Shown here: positions 16,590-24,691 of the stretch, one piece after another
How the letters are laid out: each line of letters begins with the position of its first letter
Position numbering within the stretch: the stretch's first letter is position 1
Assembly: GCA_030529945.1 (NCBI GenBank)
Contig: JAUMVX010000017.1
Coordinates: 1 to 48,584 of the forward strand
Source: Bacteroidia bacterium
GTDB lineage: Bacteria; Bacteroidota; Bacteroidia; Bacteroidales; UBA932
Direction of reading: 5' to 3'
Length of the DNA stretch: 48,584 nucleotides
Made by a program: the position numbers and the translations under genes
Notes under the pieces: generated by a model
What the model was told of the DNA's origin: nothing
Database searches by the model: none
The model's input: the letters and a program-made list of their open reading frames with translations, nothing else

Positions 16590-16804
16590 AAGAAAGTGTG
16601 GGCTCCTTAGTCTTACCCGAAGGAGGGCTCTCGACAGCCGAAACAGGGATAAGTGAAGCTCACACTTTGCTATATAGTGGGAGCAATCCCAATGTATAGC
16701 CTATGCGAGCGTCTTGCTCATTCCCCTGTTTCTTGAATTGTCGAGATTCTCCTCCAAGGAAAAGCTAAACGCTTTCTGTATGTATGCTGCTCTTCGCAGC
16801 ATCG
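16590..16804 (-). ncRNA. Structured leader RNA 2 (candidate attenuator or 6S-like RNA)
   Basis: Read on the minus strand: 5' hairpin ATGCTGC/GCAGCAT (16802-16784); second hairpin AAAGC/GCTTT (16775-16761); TTCCTT; long stem P1 (GGAGG and TCTCGACA, 16755-16739, with TGTCGAGA and CCTCC, 16636-16622); P2 (AAACAGGG/CCCTGTTT, 16731-16724 with 16648-16641). P2 closes a junction with three hairpins: GAGC/GCTC, GCTATA/TATAGC capped by GGGA/TCCC, and AAGTG/CACTT. The 3' end is CTCCTT/AAGGAG (16625-16603) then CCCACACTTTCTTT. As in leader 1, the terminator arm overlaps the P1 3' strand. The strong promoter just upstream fixes the strand. A Bacteroidales-1 or 6S-like RNA is an alternative that only a covariance search can decide. 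Confidence 0.5.
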
Positions 16805-16835
16805 CAAAGATAGTAATTATACTGAGTTATACAAT
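16805..16835 (-). promoter_or_regulatory. Bacteroidetes-type promoter of leader RNA 2
   Basis: The minus strand reads ATTG (16835-16832), 19 nt, then a perfect -7 box TATCTTTG (16812-16805). This fits the TTTG-N19-21-TAnnTTTG pattern with one mismatch in the -33 box, and is one of the best-formed promoters in the window. Confidence 0.75.
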
Positions 16836-16892
16836 AGGATACTGAAAACTTCAAGTCTGCGGGCGAGTTGCCTCGCGGAGCAGAAACCGTAA

Positions 16893-16935
16893 TTGGCCGC
16901 AGGCCGAGAAGTTAAAATGCACTCATTGAGTGCAA
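16893..16935. repeat. 43-bp direct repeat, left copy, flanking ATPase copy 2
   Basis: From TTGGCCGCAGGCCGAG to TGCACTCATTGAGTGCAA; 39 of 43 bases match the copy at 18224-18266 in the same orientation. It contains a GGCC-GCA-GGCC mini-hairpin and the 17-bp palindrome TGCACTCATTGAGTGCA. Confidence 0.85.
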
Positions 16936-16980
16936 AAAATGAATGAAACTTGCACCCATTGAGTGAAAGCACTATCTTTG
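16918..16980 (+). promoter_or_regulatory. Promoter of ATPase copy 2 with paired palindromic operators
   Basis: A perfect 17-bp palindrome TGCACTCATTGAGTGCA (16918-16934) and a degenerate copy TGCACCCATTGAGTGAA (16951-16967) have centres 33 bp apart. The second ends 5 nt before a perfect -7 box TATCTTTG (16973-16980). The geometry mirrors ATPase copy 1, although the palindrome sequence is different. Confidence 0.65.
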
Positions 16981-16994
16981 CGAAGAAATACGAA

Positions 16995-18176
16995 ATGGTT
17001 ATGATAGACGAGTCTTTATATGCGTATATGCGGCTGCAGGTGGAATTGACGACCAGCACCGTGCATCGCTATCTTTACGGCAAGGTGAACTGGAACGCCC
17101 GTATGATTGCGATTACCGGAGCCAGAGGTGTCGGAAAGTCCACGATGGTTCTTCAGCACATAAAAGAGTTGCCTGTGGGATGCCGGGCCTTGTATGTATC
17201 TGCCGACCACACCTATTTCTCGACGCATTCCCTCGTGGAGGTGGCGGACGGCTTGTCTCTGGAGGCGGGTGAACTTCTTGTCATAGACGAAATTCACAAA
17301 TATCATAACTGGTCACAAGAGCTAAAGCAGATATACGACACGCATCCGGATATGAGGGTGATTTTTACCGGTTCATCCGTGCTGGACATTATGGACGGCG
17401 TGGCGGATCTGAGCCGAAGGGTGCTTCAGTATACCTTATACGGTCTGTCGTTCAGAGAATATCTGCAGATTTTTCACGGCATCACCGCCTCTACTTTCTC
17501 TCTGGATGAGATTCTTGAGGGTAAAGCCGTGATAGACGGAGTACTTCATCCGCTCCCGCTTTTCCGGCAGTATCTTGCCGAGGGGTATTACCCGTTCGCA
17601 ATCGAGGGTGATTTCCCGTTGAGGATGCAGAATGTCATAACCAAGACCATAGAGTCAGACATCGCGCAATACGCCGACCTCAAGGCTGCTACCGTGAAGA
17701 AACTGAAAAAAATGCTTGCTGTCGTCTCGACGCTTGCTCCGTATAAACCAAATGCTGACAGTCTCGCGAATGAAATCGGAGTCAGCCGCAACAATGTTCC
17801 CGATTATCTTGCACTTCTGGAGAAGGCGCAGCTGATAGGCCAGCTGCGTGATGACACCGGAGGTATGAGAGGGCTCGGAAAAGTAGAGAAAGTCTATATA
17901 GACAACCCGAGTCTTATGACCGTCCTGTCCGGCGGCAAGGCGGACATAGGGAATATGAGGGAGACATTTTTCTATAATCAGATGCGGGTGGAGAACGATG
18001 TGATTTCATCCCGTCAGGCTGATTTCGTCATCGGAGGGCGCACGTTCGAAGTCGGCGGCAGGAACAAGGGTGGAAGACAGATTGCGGACATTCCGGATTC
18101 ATTCATAGTAAAAGATGACCTGGAGTTCGCACAAGGGAACATAGTCCCTCTCTGGGCTTTCGGACTCAATTACTGA
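16995..18176 (+). CDS. AAA+ ATPase (AAA_14/DUF4143-type), copy 2
   Basis: 393 residues from the ATG at 16995 (a second ATG at 17001 gives two residues fewer; the start region aligns with copy 1). Walker A GARGVGKST at 42-50; Walker B VIDEIHKY near residue 95; sensor region DLSRRVLQYTLYGLSFREYL. A helix-turn-helix-like segment (SLANEIGVSRNNVPDYLALL) precedes the C-terminal FEVGGRNKG. It is clearly paralogous to the gene at 13432-14631 but quite divergent. It is flanked by 43-bp direct repeats, so it looks like a self-contained cassette that was inserted or can be lost by recombination between the repeats. Biological role unknown; the HTH could read the promoter palindromes (inference). Confidence 0.85.
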   Translation: MVMIDESLYAYMRLQVELTTSTVHRYLYGKVNWNARMIAITGARGVGKSTMVLQHIKELPVGCRALYVSADHTYFSTHSLVEVADGLSLEAGELLVIDEIHKYHNWSQELKQIYDTHPDMRVIFTGSSVLDIMDGVADLSRRVLQYTLYGLSFREYLQIFHGITASTFSLDEILEGKAVIDGVLHPLPLFRQYLAEGYYPFAIEGDFPLRMQNVITKTIESDIAQYADLKAATVKKLKKMLAVVSTLAPYKPNADSLANEIGVSRNNVPDYLALLEKAQLIGQLRDDTGGMRGLGKVEKVYIDNPSLMTVLSGGKADIGNMRETFFYNQMRVENDVISSRQADFVIGGRTFEVGGRNKGGRQIADIPDSFIVKDDLEFAQGNIVPLWAFGLNY

Positions 18177-18223
18177 ATGATTTCAGAAAAACACCGGGTC
18201 CGCTGTCAATCATCGCTCCTTCT

Positions 18224-18266
18224 TTGGCCGCAGGCCGAGGAGATGGAATGCACTCATTGAGTGCAA
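18224..18266. repeat. 43-bp direct repeat, right copy, flanking ATPase copy 2
   Basis: Same-orientation copy of 16893-16935 with 4 mismatches, ending 16 bp before the stop codon of the response regulator. The 17-bp palindrome TGCACTCATTGAGTGCA is preserved exactly (18249-18265); the mismatches fall between the two dyads. Confidence 0.85.
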
Positions 18267-18281
18267 TCCTCTGTCTCCGCT

Positions 18282-19031
18282 CTACTCGATCCACTTCAGG
18301 AAGTCATCCACGCGGGCGCGGGAGACGGTCATCTCGAAACTCGGGGAGGGTTCGGCATTGACCAGAAGTCTGCCGCCGCTCTGGCGCGTGATGCTGCGGA
18401 TGGCGTTCATCGAGACGATGCAGCTGCGCGAGATGCGGAAGAACACTCTCGGGTCGAGCTCTTCCGCGATGCTGTCCATCGACGCATCGAAAATGTACCG
18501 CGCCCCGGACGTGGAGGCTATGTAATTGCTCTTGTTCTCGGAGTAGAAATAGGCGATGTCGGAGGTGTTCAGCGGGATGATTTTCTCGCCCAGATGAACG
18601 ATGAAGCGGCTCCGGTAGCTGGAGTCGGGAGCTCCGTTCTGCCCGAGCGCGGAGAGCAGCGCGGCGATGTCCACTTTCTCCGTGCGGTGGCGGCAGCGCT
18701 CCACGGCCCTGCTCAGGTCGCTCAGCTCCACGGGCTTCAGCAGATAGTCCACGCTTCCCGCCTCGAACGCCTTGACCGCATAGTTGTCGTACGCCGTGGT
18801 CATAACCACATCGGCCGACACGTGCGCGCGGCGGAAAATTTCGAAGCAGTTCCCGTCCGAGAGTTCCACATCCATAAAAATCAGATCGGGGCTGTGGCCT
18901 TCCAGGAAGGCCAATGTCTCCCTGACCGAAGAAGTCATACCGATAATCTCCAGATCGGGAAAATGTTCTCTTATGGTTCTGGCCAGACTCTCGCGGGCCA
19001 TCAGCTCGTCTTCGACTATCAGAACTTTCAT
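18282..19031 (-). CDS. LytTR-family response regulator
   Basis: 249 residues. N-terminal receiver domain with the phosphorylation Asp at about residue 54 (IFMDVELSDG), the acidic pair in VEDE, the TTAYDNYAVKAFEAG switch region and the conserved Lys in YLLKPVEL. A C-terminal LytTR DNA-binding domain (about 145-249) has the typical RSRFIVHLGEKIIPL start and FFRISRSCIVSMNAIRSI core. The start ATG overlaps the kinase stop (ATGA), so the pair is co-translated. The cognate kinase lies upstream at 19028-20185. Its divergent position next to the sugar transporter and sus genes makes these the most likely targets; this is inference. Confidence 0.92.
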   Translation of the reverse strand: MKVLIVEDELMARESLARTIREHFPDLEIIGMTSSVRETLAFLEGHSPDLIFMDVELSDGNCFEIFRRAHVSADVVMTTAYDNYAVKAFEAGSVDYLLKPVELSDLSRAVERCRHRTEKVDIAALLSALGQNGAPDSSYRSRFIVHLGEKIIPLNTSDIAYFYSENKSNYIASTSGARYIFDASMDSIAEELDPRVFFRISRSCIVSMNAIRSITRQSGGRLLVNAEPSPSFEMTVSRARVDDFLKWIE

Positions 19032-20185
19032 AATAGCGGCAGTTTTACGATATAATGCGGAACTCCGGCCGCATCGGTCGCATCGGGAATAACCACCGTG
19101 CCGCGACCCGCCAGATCCAGATACTGTTCCTGTATGTATTTGAGCCCCAGTCCGGTGGAACTCTGCTCCGACTTGGGCTGAAGATTATTGTCGATTATGA
19201 TATAGGATTCCTCACAGGATAAGCGGATGTGCAGAGGCTCCCCGGCGCTTATGCGGTTATGTTTCGTCGCATTTTCTATCAGCAGCTGCACCGAGCAGGG
19301 AACTACGCTGCGGCTCAAGGCCTCTTCCGGAATATCCTCCTCGACGATGAGCCCCTCGGGGAACCTCAGCTTCATCATATCCACGTATCTGCTTACGAAC
19401 TCCATCTCGTCGCGGAGCGAAACCAGAGTCTCATCTTCGCTGCGGAGCATATATCGGTACATTCCGGCGAGCTTGTGAATATAGGTCGAGGCGGTTTCGC
19501 GCGGGGCGTCTTTCACCAGACAGTCGAGGATGTTCAGGCTGTTGAAAAGGAAATGCGGGTTCACCTGCTGCTTGAGCTTCATATAGCTGTACTGCGCCAG
19601 ACGGGTGCGCTCGCGGTCAGAACGGGCTTTCGCGTCTATGTGGATGGCGTTGGCGGCAAGATAGACGAGCGCTGCGCAGCTGAAGATATAGTCGATAATG
19701 AGATTCAGGGCTATGTTCTGGCTGTTCATCAGATCGGAGAACAGCAGTATGAGGGCGAGCCGCGCACACAGTATCAGAACGATGGCGACCAGCAGCCACT
19801 TGAATCCGGTAGTGTCGCTGGGCCGGAAGCCGTCGCGGCGGCGGATGGCCGCAGTGCAGCCGTAAATCACCCATCCGATGATTTCAGTGGTGATGAAAGT
19901 GGAGAGGGGATTCACGATCAGAGAGTAGTCCGTCAGTTCCCGGAAAAGGGCGGCCCAGCCCATACCGAGCAGGAAGCCGAAGATGTTCACGGCAATGACG
20001 CAGACCCCCATAAACTTCGCGCTCACGCCTCTGCGCAGACAGATGATCACCACGAGCAGCATCGTCAGCATCGTCAGCATCAGGTCGTCCTGAATGCCGG
20101 CCAAACGGCTGCACAGGGCCACAAGAGCGTGCAGAAGCGCGAAGCCGTTGATGATGGCTATATCTGTCCTATACTGTTTCTCCAT
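19028..20185 (-). CDS. LytS-like sensor histidine kinase
   Basis: 385 residues from the ATG at 20185. A longer version would need a TTG start at 20227 and 14 extra residues. Residues 1-190 hold about six hydrophobic segments, with no obvious extracytoplasmic ligand domain. The His_kinase domain starts with LKQQVNPHFLFNSLNILD, phosphoacceptor H211, and the ATPase domain has LLIENATKHN and STGLGLKYI. This kind of kinase senses signals in or near the membrane. It forms an operon with the LytTR regulator at 18282 and is divergent from the MFS transporter gene, so a role in sensing sugar status or uptake is plausible but unproven. Confidence 0.9.
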   Translation of the reverse strand: MEKQYRTDIAIINGFALLHALVALCSRLAGIQDDLMLTMLTMLLVVIICLRRGVSAKFMGVCVIAVNIFGFLLGMGWAALFRELTDYSLIVNPLSTFITTEIIGWVIYGCTAAIRRRDGFRPSDTTGFKWLLVAIVLILCARLALILLFSDLMNSQNIALNLIIDYIFSCAALVYLAANAIHIDAKARSDRERTRLAQYSYMKLKQQVNPHFLFNSLNILDCLVKDAPRETASTYIHKLAGMYRYMLRSEDETLVSLRDEMEFVSRYVDMMKLRFPEGLIVEEDIPEEALSRSVVPCSVQLLIENATKHNRISAGEPLHIRLSCEESYIIIDNNLQPKSEQSSTGLGLKYIQEQYLDLAGRGTVVIPDATDAAGVPHYIVKLPLL

Positions 20186-20324
20186 ATTCTGAGCATCTAA
20201 TGTAGGTATTTCATCCGAAAAAAACAACCACTTGTCTTAAAAACGATGCAATTCATCCACGCGCGTGTGTAATAAGGGAGGAGATTTTCGTACTTTTGCG
20301 AACGAATACGCTAAAACGATAAAA
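20186..20324. promoter_or_regulatory. Divergent regulatory region: LytS/LytTR operon and sugar-utilisation operon
   Basis: The plus strand has a perfect -7 box TACTTTTG at 20291-20298, 26 nt before the MFS ATG. A direct repeat (TTTCATCC at 20209, ATTCATCC at 20251) is spaced 42 bp, four helical turns, and could be a regulator site. No clear -7 box for the kinase gene was found. Confidence 0.5.
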
Positions 20325-21635
20325 ATGGCTAACCGCAAATTGACGTTTCTACAGATGTTTGACTTGAACTTCGGTTTCTTCGGAGTTCAGATAGCATACG
20401 CGCTTCAGAGTGCGAACATCAGCCGGATATTCGCCACGCTCGGAGCCGACCCCCATCAGCTCAGCTTCTTCTGGATACTGCCGCCGCTTATGGGAATGAT
20501 AGTCCAGCCGCTCATCGGAAAATGGTCTGACCGCACCTGGTGCGCTATGGGACGCAGAAAACCTTATCTTCTCATCGGGGCCATAGTGGCCGTGCTCGTG
20601 ATGCTGCTTCTTCCCAACGCCGGAAACTTCGGTCTGAGCACCGCCTATGTATTCCTCGGGCTGAACGCCGCGATGTGGTTCGGACTTTTCTCGCTCATAT
20701 TCCTCGACACCTCCATAAACGTGGCTATGCAGCCGTTCAAGATGATGGTCGGCGATATGGTCAGCGAGGAGCAGAAGGGCACCGCCTACTCCATCCAGAG
20801 CTTTCTCTGCAACGCCGGATCGCTCGTAGGCTACCTCTTCCCGATATTCTTCACCTGGATTGGCATCGCCAATACCGCCCCCTCCGGGATGATTCCCGCT
20901 TCCGTGAAGTGGAGTTTCTACTGCGGCGCGGCGGTACTCATACTGTGCGTACTTTATACTTTTCTGAGAGTCAAGGAGATGCCTCCTAAGGAGTATGCCG
21001 AGTTCCATAAAATACAGCCGAGTGATGAAGAGCCCGCAAGTTTTCTGAAGTGTCTGGTCAAGGCTCCGCGCACTTTCTGGACGGTCAGCCTCGTGCAGTT
21101 CTTCTGCTGGGCGGCTTTCCTGCTGCTGTGGACCTACACGAACGGAGCGATAGCCTCCACCTGCTGGCACACTTCCGACGTGGCCTCGGCCGAGTATCAG
21201 GCCGCAGGCAACTGGGTGGGAGTCCTTTTCGCCGTCGAGGCGGTGGGCGCAATGCTCTGGGCCCTCGTGATTCCGAGATTTTCCACATTGAAAAGGGCAT
21301 ATCTGGTGAGCCTGCTGCTGGGAGCCGCCGGCTTCGCTTCAGTATATTTCATAAGCAACCAGTATCTGCTTTTCATCTCCTTCCTGCTAATAGGCGTCGC
21401 GTGGGGAGCAATGCTCGCGCTGCCATTCACTTTAGTGACCAATGCGTTGAGAGACCACATAGGGACTTATCTCGGCCTTTTCAACTGTGCTATCTGTCTG
21501 CCGCAGATAGTGGCGGCCGCCTCGGGCGGGGTCATCCTCAGATGTCTGGGAGGTTCCCAGGCGGCGATGATGCTCGTGGCTGCCGCCGCGCTTTTACTGG
21601 CTGCGGCAAGTACTTCCATAATCAAAGAGAAATAA
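20325..21635 (+). CDS. MFS sugar transporter (glycoside/maltose-type)
   Basis: 436 residues from the ATG at 20325; an upstream in-frame start is not ATG and lies within the promoter. Twelve predicted transmembrane segments. The first loop has the MFS motif GKWSDRTWCAMGRRKPYLLIG, characteristic of the glycoside-pentoside-hexuronide/sucrose-type carriers. Inner-membrane symporters like this accompany sus loci and carry maltose or glucose into the cytoplasm. It is the first gene of the operon: susC starts 27 nt after its stop. The substrate is inferred from the neighbouring SusC/D, GH13 and GH97 genes. Confidence 0.88.
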   Translation: MANRKLTFLQMFDLNFGFFGVQIAYALQSANISRIFATLGADPHQLSFFWILPPLMGMIVQPLIGKWSDRTWCAMGRRKPYLLIGAIVAVLVMLLLPNAGNFGLSTAYVFLGLNAAMWFGLFSLIFLDTSINVAMQPFKMMVGDMVSEEQKGTAYSIQSFLCNAGSLVGYLFPIFFTWIGIANTAPSGMIPASVKWSFYCGAAVLILCVLYTFLRVKEMPPKEYAEFHKIQPSDEEPASFLKCLVKAPRTFWTVSLVQFFCWAAFLLLWTYTNGAIASTCWHTSDVASAEYQAAGNWVGVLFAVEAVGAMLWALVIPRFSTLKRAYLVSLLLGAAGFASVYFISNQYLLFISFLLIGVAWGAMLALPFTLVTNALRDHIGTYLGLFNCAICLPQIVAAASGGVILRCLGGSQAAMMLVAAAALLLAAASTSIIKEK

Positions 21636-21662
21636 CCGAATTATTAACTAACCAAATTCTTT

Positions 21663-24600
21663 ATGAAAAGAATCCTTTCAATCCTTGCTTTCATTGCACT
21701 TGCAGTGAACGCATTCGCACAGCAGAGCGGATTTGAGGTGAAGGGCGCCGTCCAGGACCAGATAGGCCCGGTCATCGGCGCTTCCGTAATTGAAGTTGGA
21801 ACGAGCAACGGTACCGTTACCGATCTCGACGGACGCTTCGCCCTCAAAGTTTCATCCGCCGAAGCGATGGTGGAAGTCAGCTGTGTAGGCTACACCACCC
21901 AGACTTATCAGGCTTCTCAGCTGCCCTCTGTCATCACCCTTGCCGAGGATAACGAATTCCTCGACGAAGTGGTGGTCATCGGTTACGGCACGGTAAGGAA
22001 GAGCGATATGACCGGTTCCGTGGCTGCCGTGAAGGCTGACCAGCTGAACAAGGGTGTCGTTACTTCCCCTACTGACCTGCTCCAGGGCAAGACCGCGGGC
22101 GTCGTAGTCACCGCAGGTGACGGTGCCCCGGGTTCATCCAGCACCATCCGTATCCGCGGCGGCTCTTCCCTGAAGGCGAACAACAACCCTCTCGTCGTCA
22201 TCGACGGCCTTCCTATTTCTGAAGTGGGCATCAGCGGAGTTTCGGACGCCCTCTCGTCCGTGAACCCTAACGATATCGAGAGCTTCACCGTCCTCAAGGA
22301 TGCTTCGGCTACCGCCATCTTCGGAAGCCGCGCTTCGAACGGCGTAATTATGATCACCACGAAGAAGGGCTCCAAGTATCAGCAGGGCATCCACGTGGAC
22401 GCGGACTTCACAGCCTCCCTCAGCCAGAACACCAAGTATGTGGACGTGCTCACCGGTGACGAGATGCGCGACCTTATGGCCTGGTACATCGGCAAGGACG
22501 GCGCAGCTTACGCGGCTCTCGGATCTGAGAACACGGACTGGCAGAAGGAGATCTACCAGCTCGGACAGACCTATGACGAGAACATCTCCGTCTCCGGCAG
22601 CACCGCCTCAAGCAAAAGCAGTTTCCATATGCCTTACCGCGTATCCCTCGGCTTCCACAGCCAGGAAGGTACGCTGAAAACTTCCAAACTCCTTCGCGAA
22701 ACCCTTTCCGTGAACCTCACTCCTACCCTTCTTGACGACCATCTCACGATTAACCTGAACGGCAAGGGTATGAATATGGACACCCGTTTCGCAAATCAGG
22801 ACGCCATCGGCGCGGCTGTCAGAATGGACCCTACACAGCCCATTTATGACAGCAGCGCGAACGGCCTGAACGGCTACTGGTGGTGGAACTACGGTTACGG
22901 CACGGCTGACATCGCGAACGCGAACACTATGGCGGGCCAGAACCCTCTCGCCCTCCTGAACGACAAGCGCGACGTCTCTAACGCCAAGCGTTTCATCGGC
23001 AACGCGCAGTTCAACTACAAAGTGCACGGCTTCGAGGCCCTCAGCTTCAACCTGAACCTCGGTCTCGACGCCTCGAAATCCGACGGCACCGTGGATGTGG
23101 ATCCGCTCACCGAGCAGAGTTTCCACACCAAGGCCGAGTCCGGCTCCGGCTCGCACAACATCTACAGCCAGAAAAAGCAGGACACCACTCTCGAGGCCTA
23201 CGGCCAATTCGACAAGACCTTCGGAAGACACTACCTGAACCTTATGGCCGGCTACTCCTGGCAGCACTTCTACAATGAGACCTACAGCGAGAAGTACAAG
23301 GCCGACGGCACCAAGCCTGACGAGACAGGATACTATCTCAGCAATCCTTATACATTCAAGACCGAATACTATCTGGTATCCTTCTTCGGACGTCTGAACT
23401 ACAGCCTCAACGAGCGCCTGCTCCTCACCGCCACACTGCGTAACGACGGAACATCCCGCTTCTCGAACAACAAATGGGGTCTCTTCCCTTCTGTAGCCCT
23501 CAGCTACAATTTCGCGAAGCTCAATTTCCTTCAGAACAGCGATGCGGTTTCCGCTCTGAAACTCCGCCTCAGCTGGGGTGAGACAGGTCAGCAGGACCTG
23601 CAGTCCGGAAACTATCCGACACTTGCCACTTACGTGTACAACACGAACGCTTCGATGTACAGTTTCGGCAACACCACCATAGTCCCGATCACGGCGAAGG
23701 GCTACAATGCGGACCTCAAGTGGGAGACTACCACTACCTACAATGCCGGTCTCGATCTGGGCTTCTTCAATGACCGCGTCACCGCAAGCGTGGATGTTTA
23801 CAAGCGCGACACGAAGGACCTCCTGAACCGCACTCCTGTGGCTGCGGGCTCTAACCTCTCGAACTATCTCGACGCGAACATCGGCAACCTTACGAACAAG
23901 GGTATCGAAGTCGAAATGAATCTCATCCCTGTCCAGACCACGGACTGGAGATGGACTCTGGGCTTCAACGCTTCATATAACGAGACGAAGATCACCAAGC
24001 TTACCACTGACGATGAACGTGAGGACTACTACGGCATCACTACCGGAGGCATCTCCGGCGGTACCGGCAACACCATCCAGGTTCACCAGACGGGACAGGC
24101 TCCGAACTCCTTCTTCGTATATCAGCAGGTTTACGACACTGACGGCAAGCCTATCGAGGGTCTCTACGTAGACCGCAACGGTGACGGCAAGATCAACGAC
24201 AATGACAAATACTGTTTCCACAAGGCGGCTCCGGACTGGACCTTCGGTTTCAACACCCAGCTCAACTACAAGCAGTGGACTGTCGCGATGAGCGCCCACG
24301 CGAACGTAGGCAACTATGTCTATAACAACATCTCCTCGAACGGAGACCTTCTTACGGACCTCTGGGCCAACAATTTCGTGAGCAACCGCAGTTCTTCCGC
24401 AAAGGAGCACAATTTCAGGACATTCGCCCAGTATTTCTCGGATATGTATATCCAGGACGCTTCCTTCCTGAAGATCGACAATGTGACGCTCAGCCGCAGC
24501 TTCAGTCTCGGTCTCGATCACCAGAAAACACTGAACCTCAATGTTTTCGCAACGGTGCAGAATCTCGCTTGCTTTACAAAGTATGACGGTATCGACCCTG

Positions 24601-24677
24601 AAATCTTCTCGGGAATCGACAACAATATGTATCCGAGACCGCGTACTTATGTCCTTGGCGTCAAGTTTAACTTCTAA
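21663..24677 (+). CDS. susC: SusC-like TonB-dependent outer-membrane transporter
   Basis: 1004 residues. Signal peptide about 1-19 (to AFAQ); an N-terminal carboxypeptidase-regulatory-like beta-sandwich (about 24-95, VKGAVQDQIGPVIGASV and DLDGRFALKV); the SusC motif DEVVVIGYGTVRKSDMTGSV; the plug domain with GKTAGVVVT and IRIRGGSS; and a C-terminal 22-strand barrel ending VLGVKFNF. With SusD it imports oligosaccharides using TonB energy. Starch or maltooligosaccharides are the likely substrate from the enzymes encoded downstream. Second gene of the operon, followed 14 nt later by susD. Confidence 0.95.
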   Translation: MKRILSILAFIALAVNAFAQQSGFEVKGAVQDQIGPVIGASVIEVGTSNGTVTDLDGRFALKVSSAEAMVEVSCVGYTTQTYQASQLPSVITLAEDNEFLDEVVVIGYGTVRKSDMTGSVAAVKADQLNKGVVTSPTDLLQGKTAGVVVTAGDGAPGSSSTIRIRGGSSLKANNNPLVVIDGLPISEVGISGVSDALSSVNPNDIESFTVLKDASATAIFGSRASNGVIMITTKKGSKYQQGIHVDADFTASLSQNTKYVDVLTGDEMRDLMAWYIGKDGAAYAALGSENTDWQKEIYQLGQTYDENISVSGSTASSKSSFHMPYRVSLGFHSQEGTLKTSKLLRETLSVNLTPTLLDDHLTINLNGKGMNMDTRFANQDAIGAAVRMDPTQPIYDSSANGLNGYWWWNYGYGTADIANANTMAGQNPLALLNDKRDVSNAKRFIGNAQFNYKVHGFEALSFNLNLGLDASKSDGTVDVDPLTEQSFHTKAESGSGSHNIYSQKKQDTTLEAYGQFDKTFGRHYLNLMAGYSWQHFYNETYSEKYKADGTKPDETGYYLSNPYTFKTEYYLVSFFGRLNYSLNERLLLTATLRNDGTSRFSNNKWGLFPSVALSYNFAKLNFLQNSDAVSALKLRLSWGETGQQDLQSGNYPTLATYVYNTNASMYSFGNTTIVPITAKGYNADLKWETTTTYNAGLDLGFFNDRVTASVDVYKRDTKDLLNRTPVAAGSNLSNYLDANIGNLTNKGIEVEMNLIPVQTTDWRWTLGFNASYNETKITKLTTDDEREDYYGITTGGISGGTGNTIQVHQTGQAPNSFFVYQQVYDTDGKPIEGLYVDRNGDGKINDNDKYCFHKAAPDWTFGFNTQLNYKQWTVAMSAHANVGNYVYNNISSNGDLLTDLWANNFVSNRSSSAKEHNFRTFAQYFSDMYIQDASFLKIDNVTLSRSFSLGLDHQKTLNLNVFATVQNLACFTKYDGIDPEIFSGIDNNMYPRPRTYVLGVKFNF

Positions 24678-24691
24678 AACACGGCTCAAGT

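Noticed and set aside
16590..16804. Definite assignment of the RNA as 6S RNA
   Set aside because: A rod-like fold and strong promoter fit, but a similarly built RNA occurs at 2103-2306, both sit in front of operons, and the centre is a multi-way junction rather than a single bubble. Left as an alternative only.
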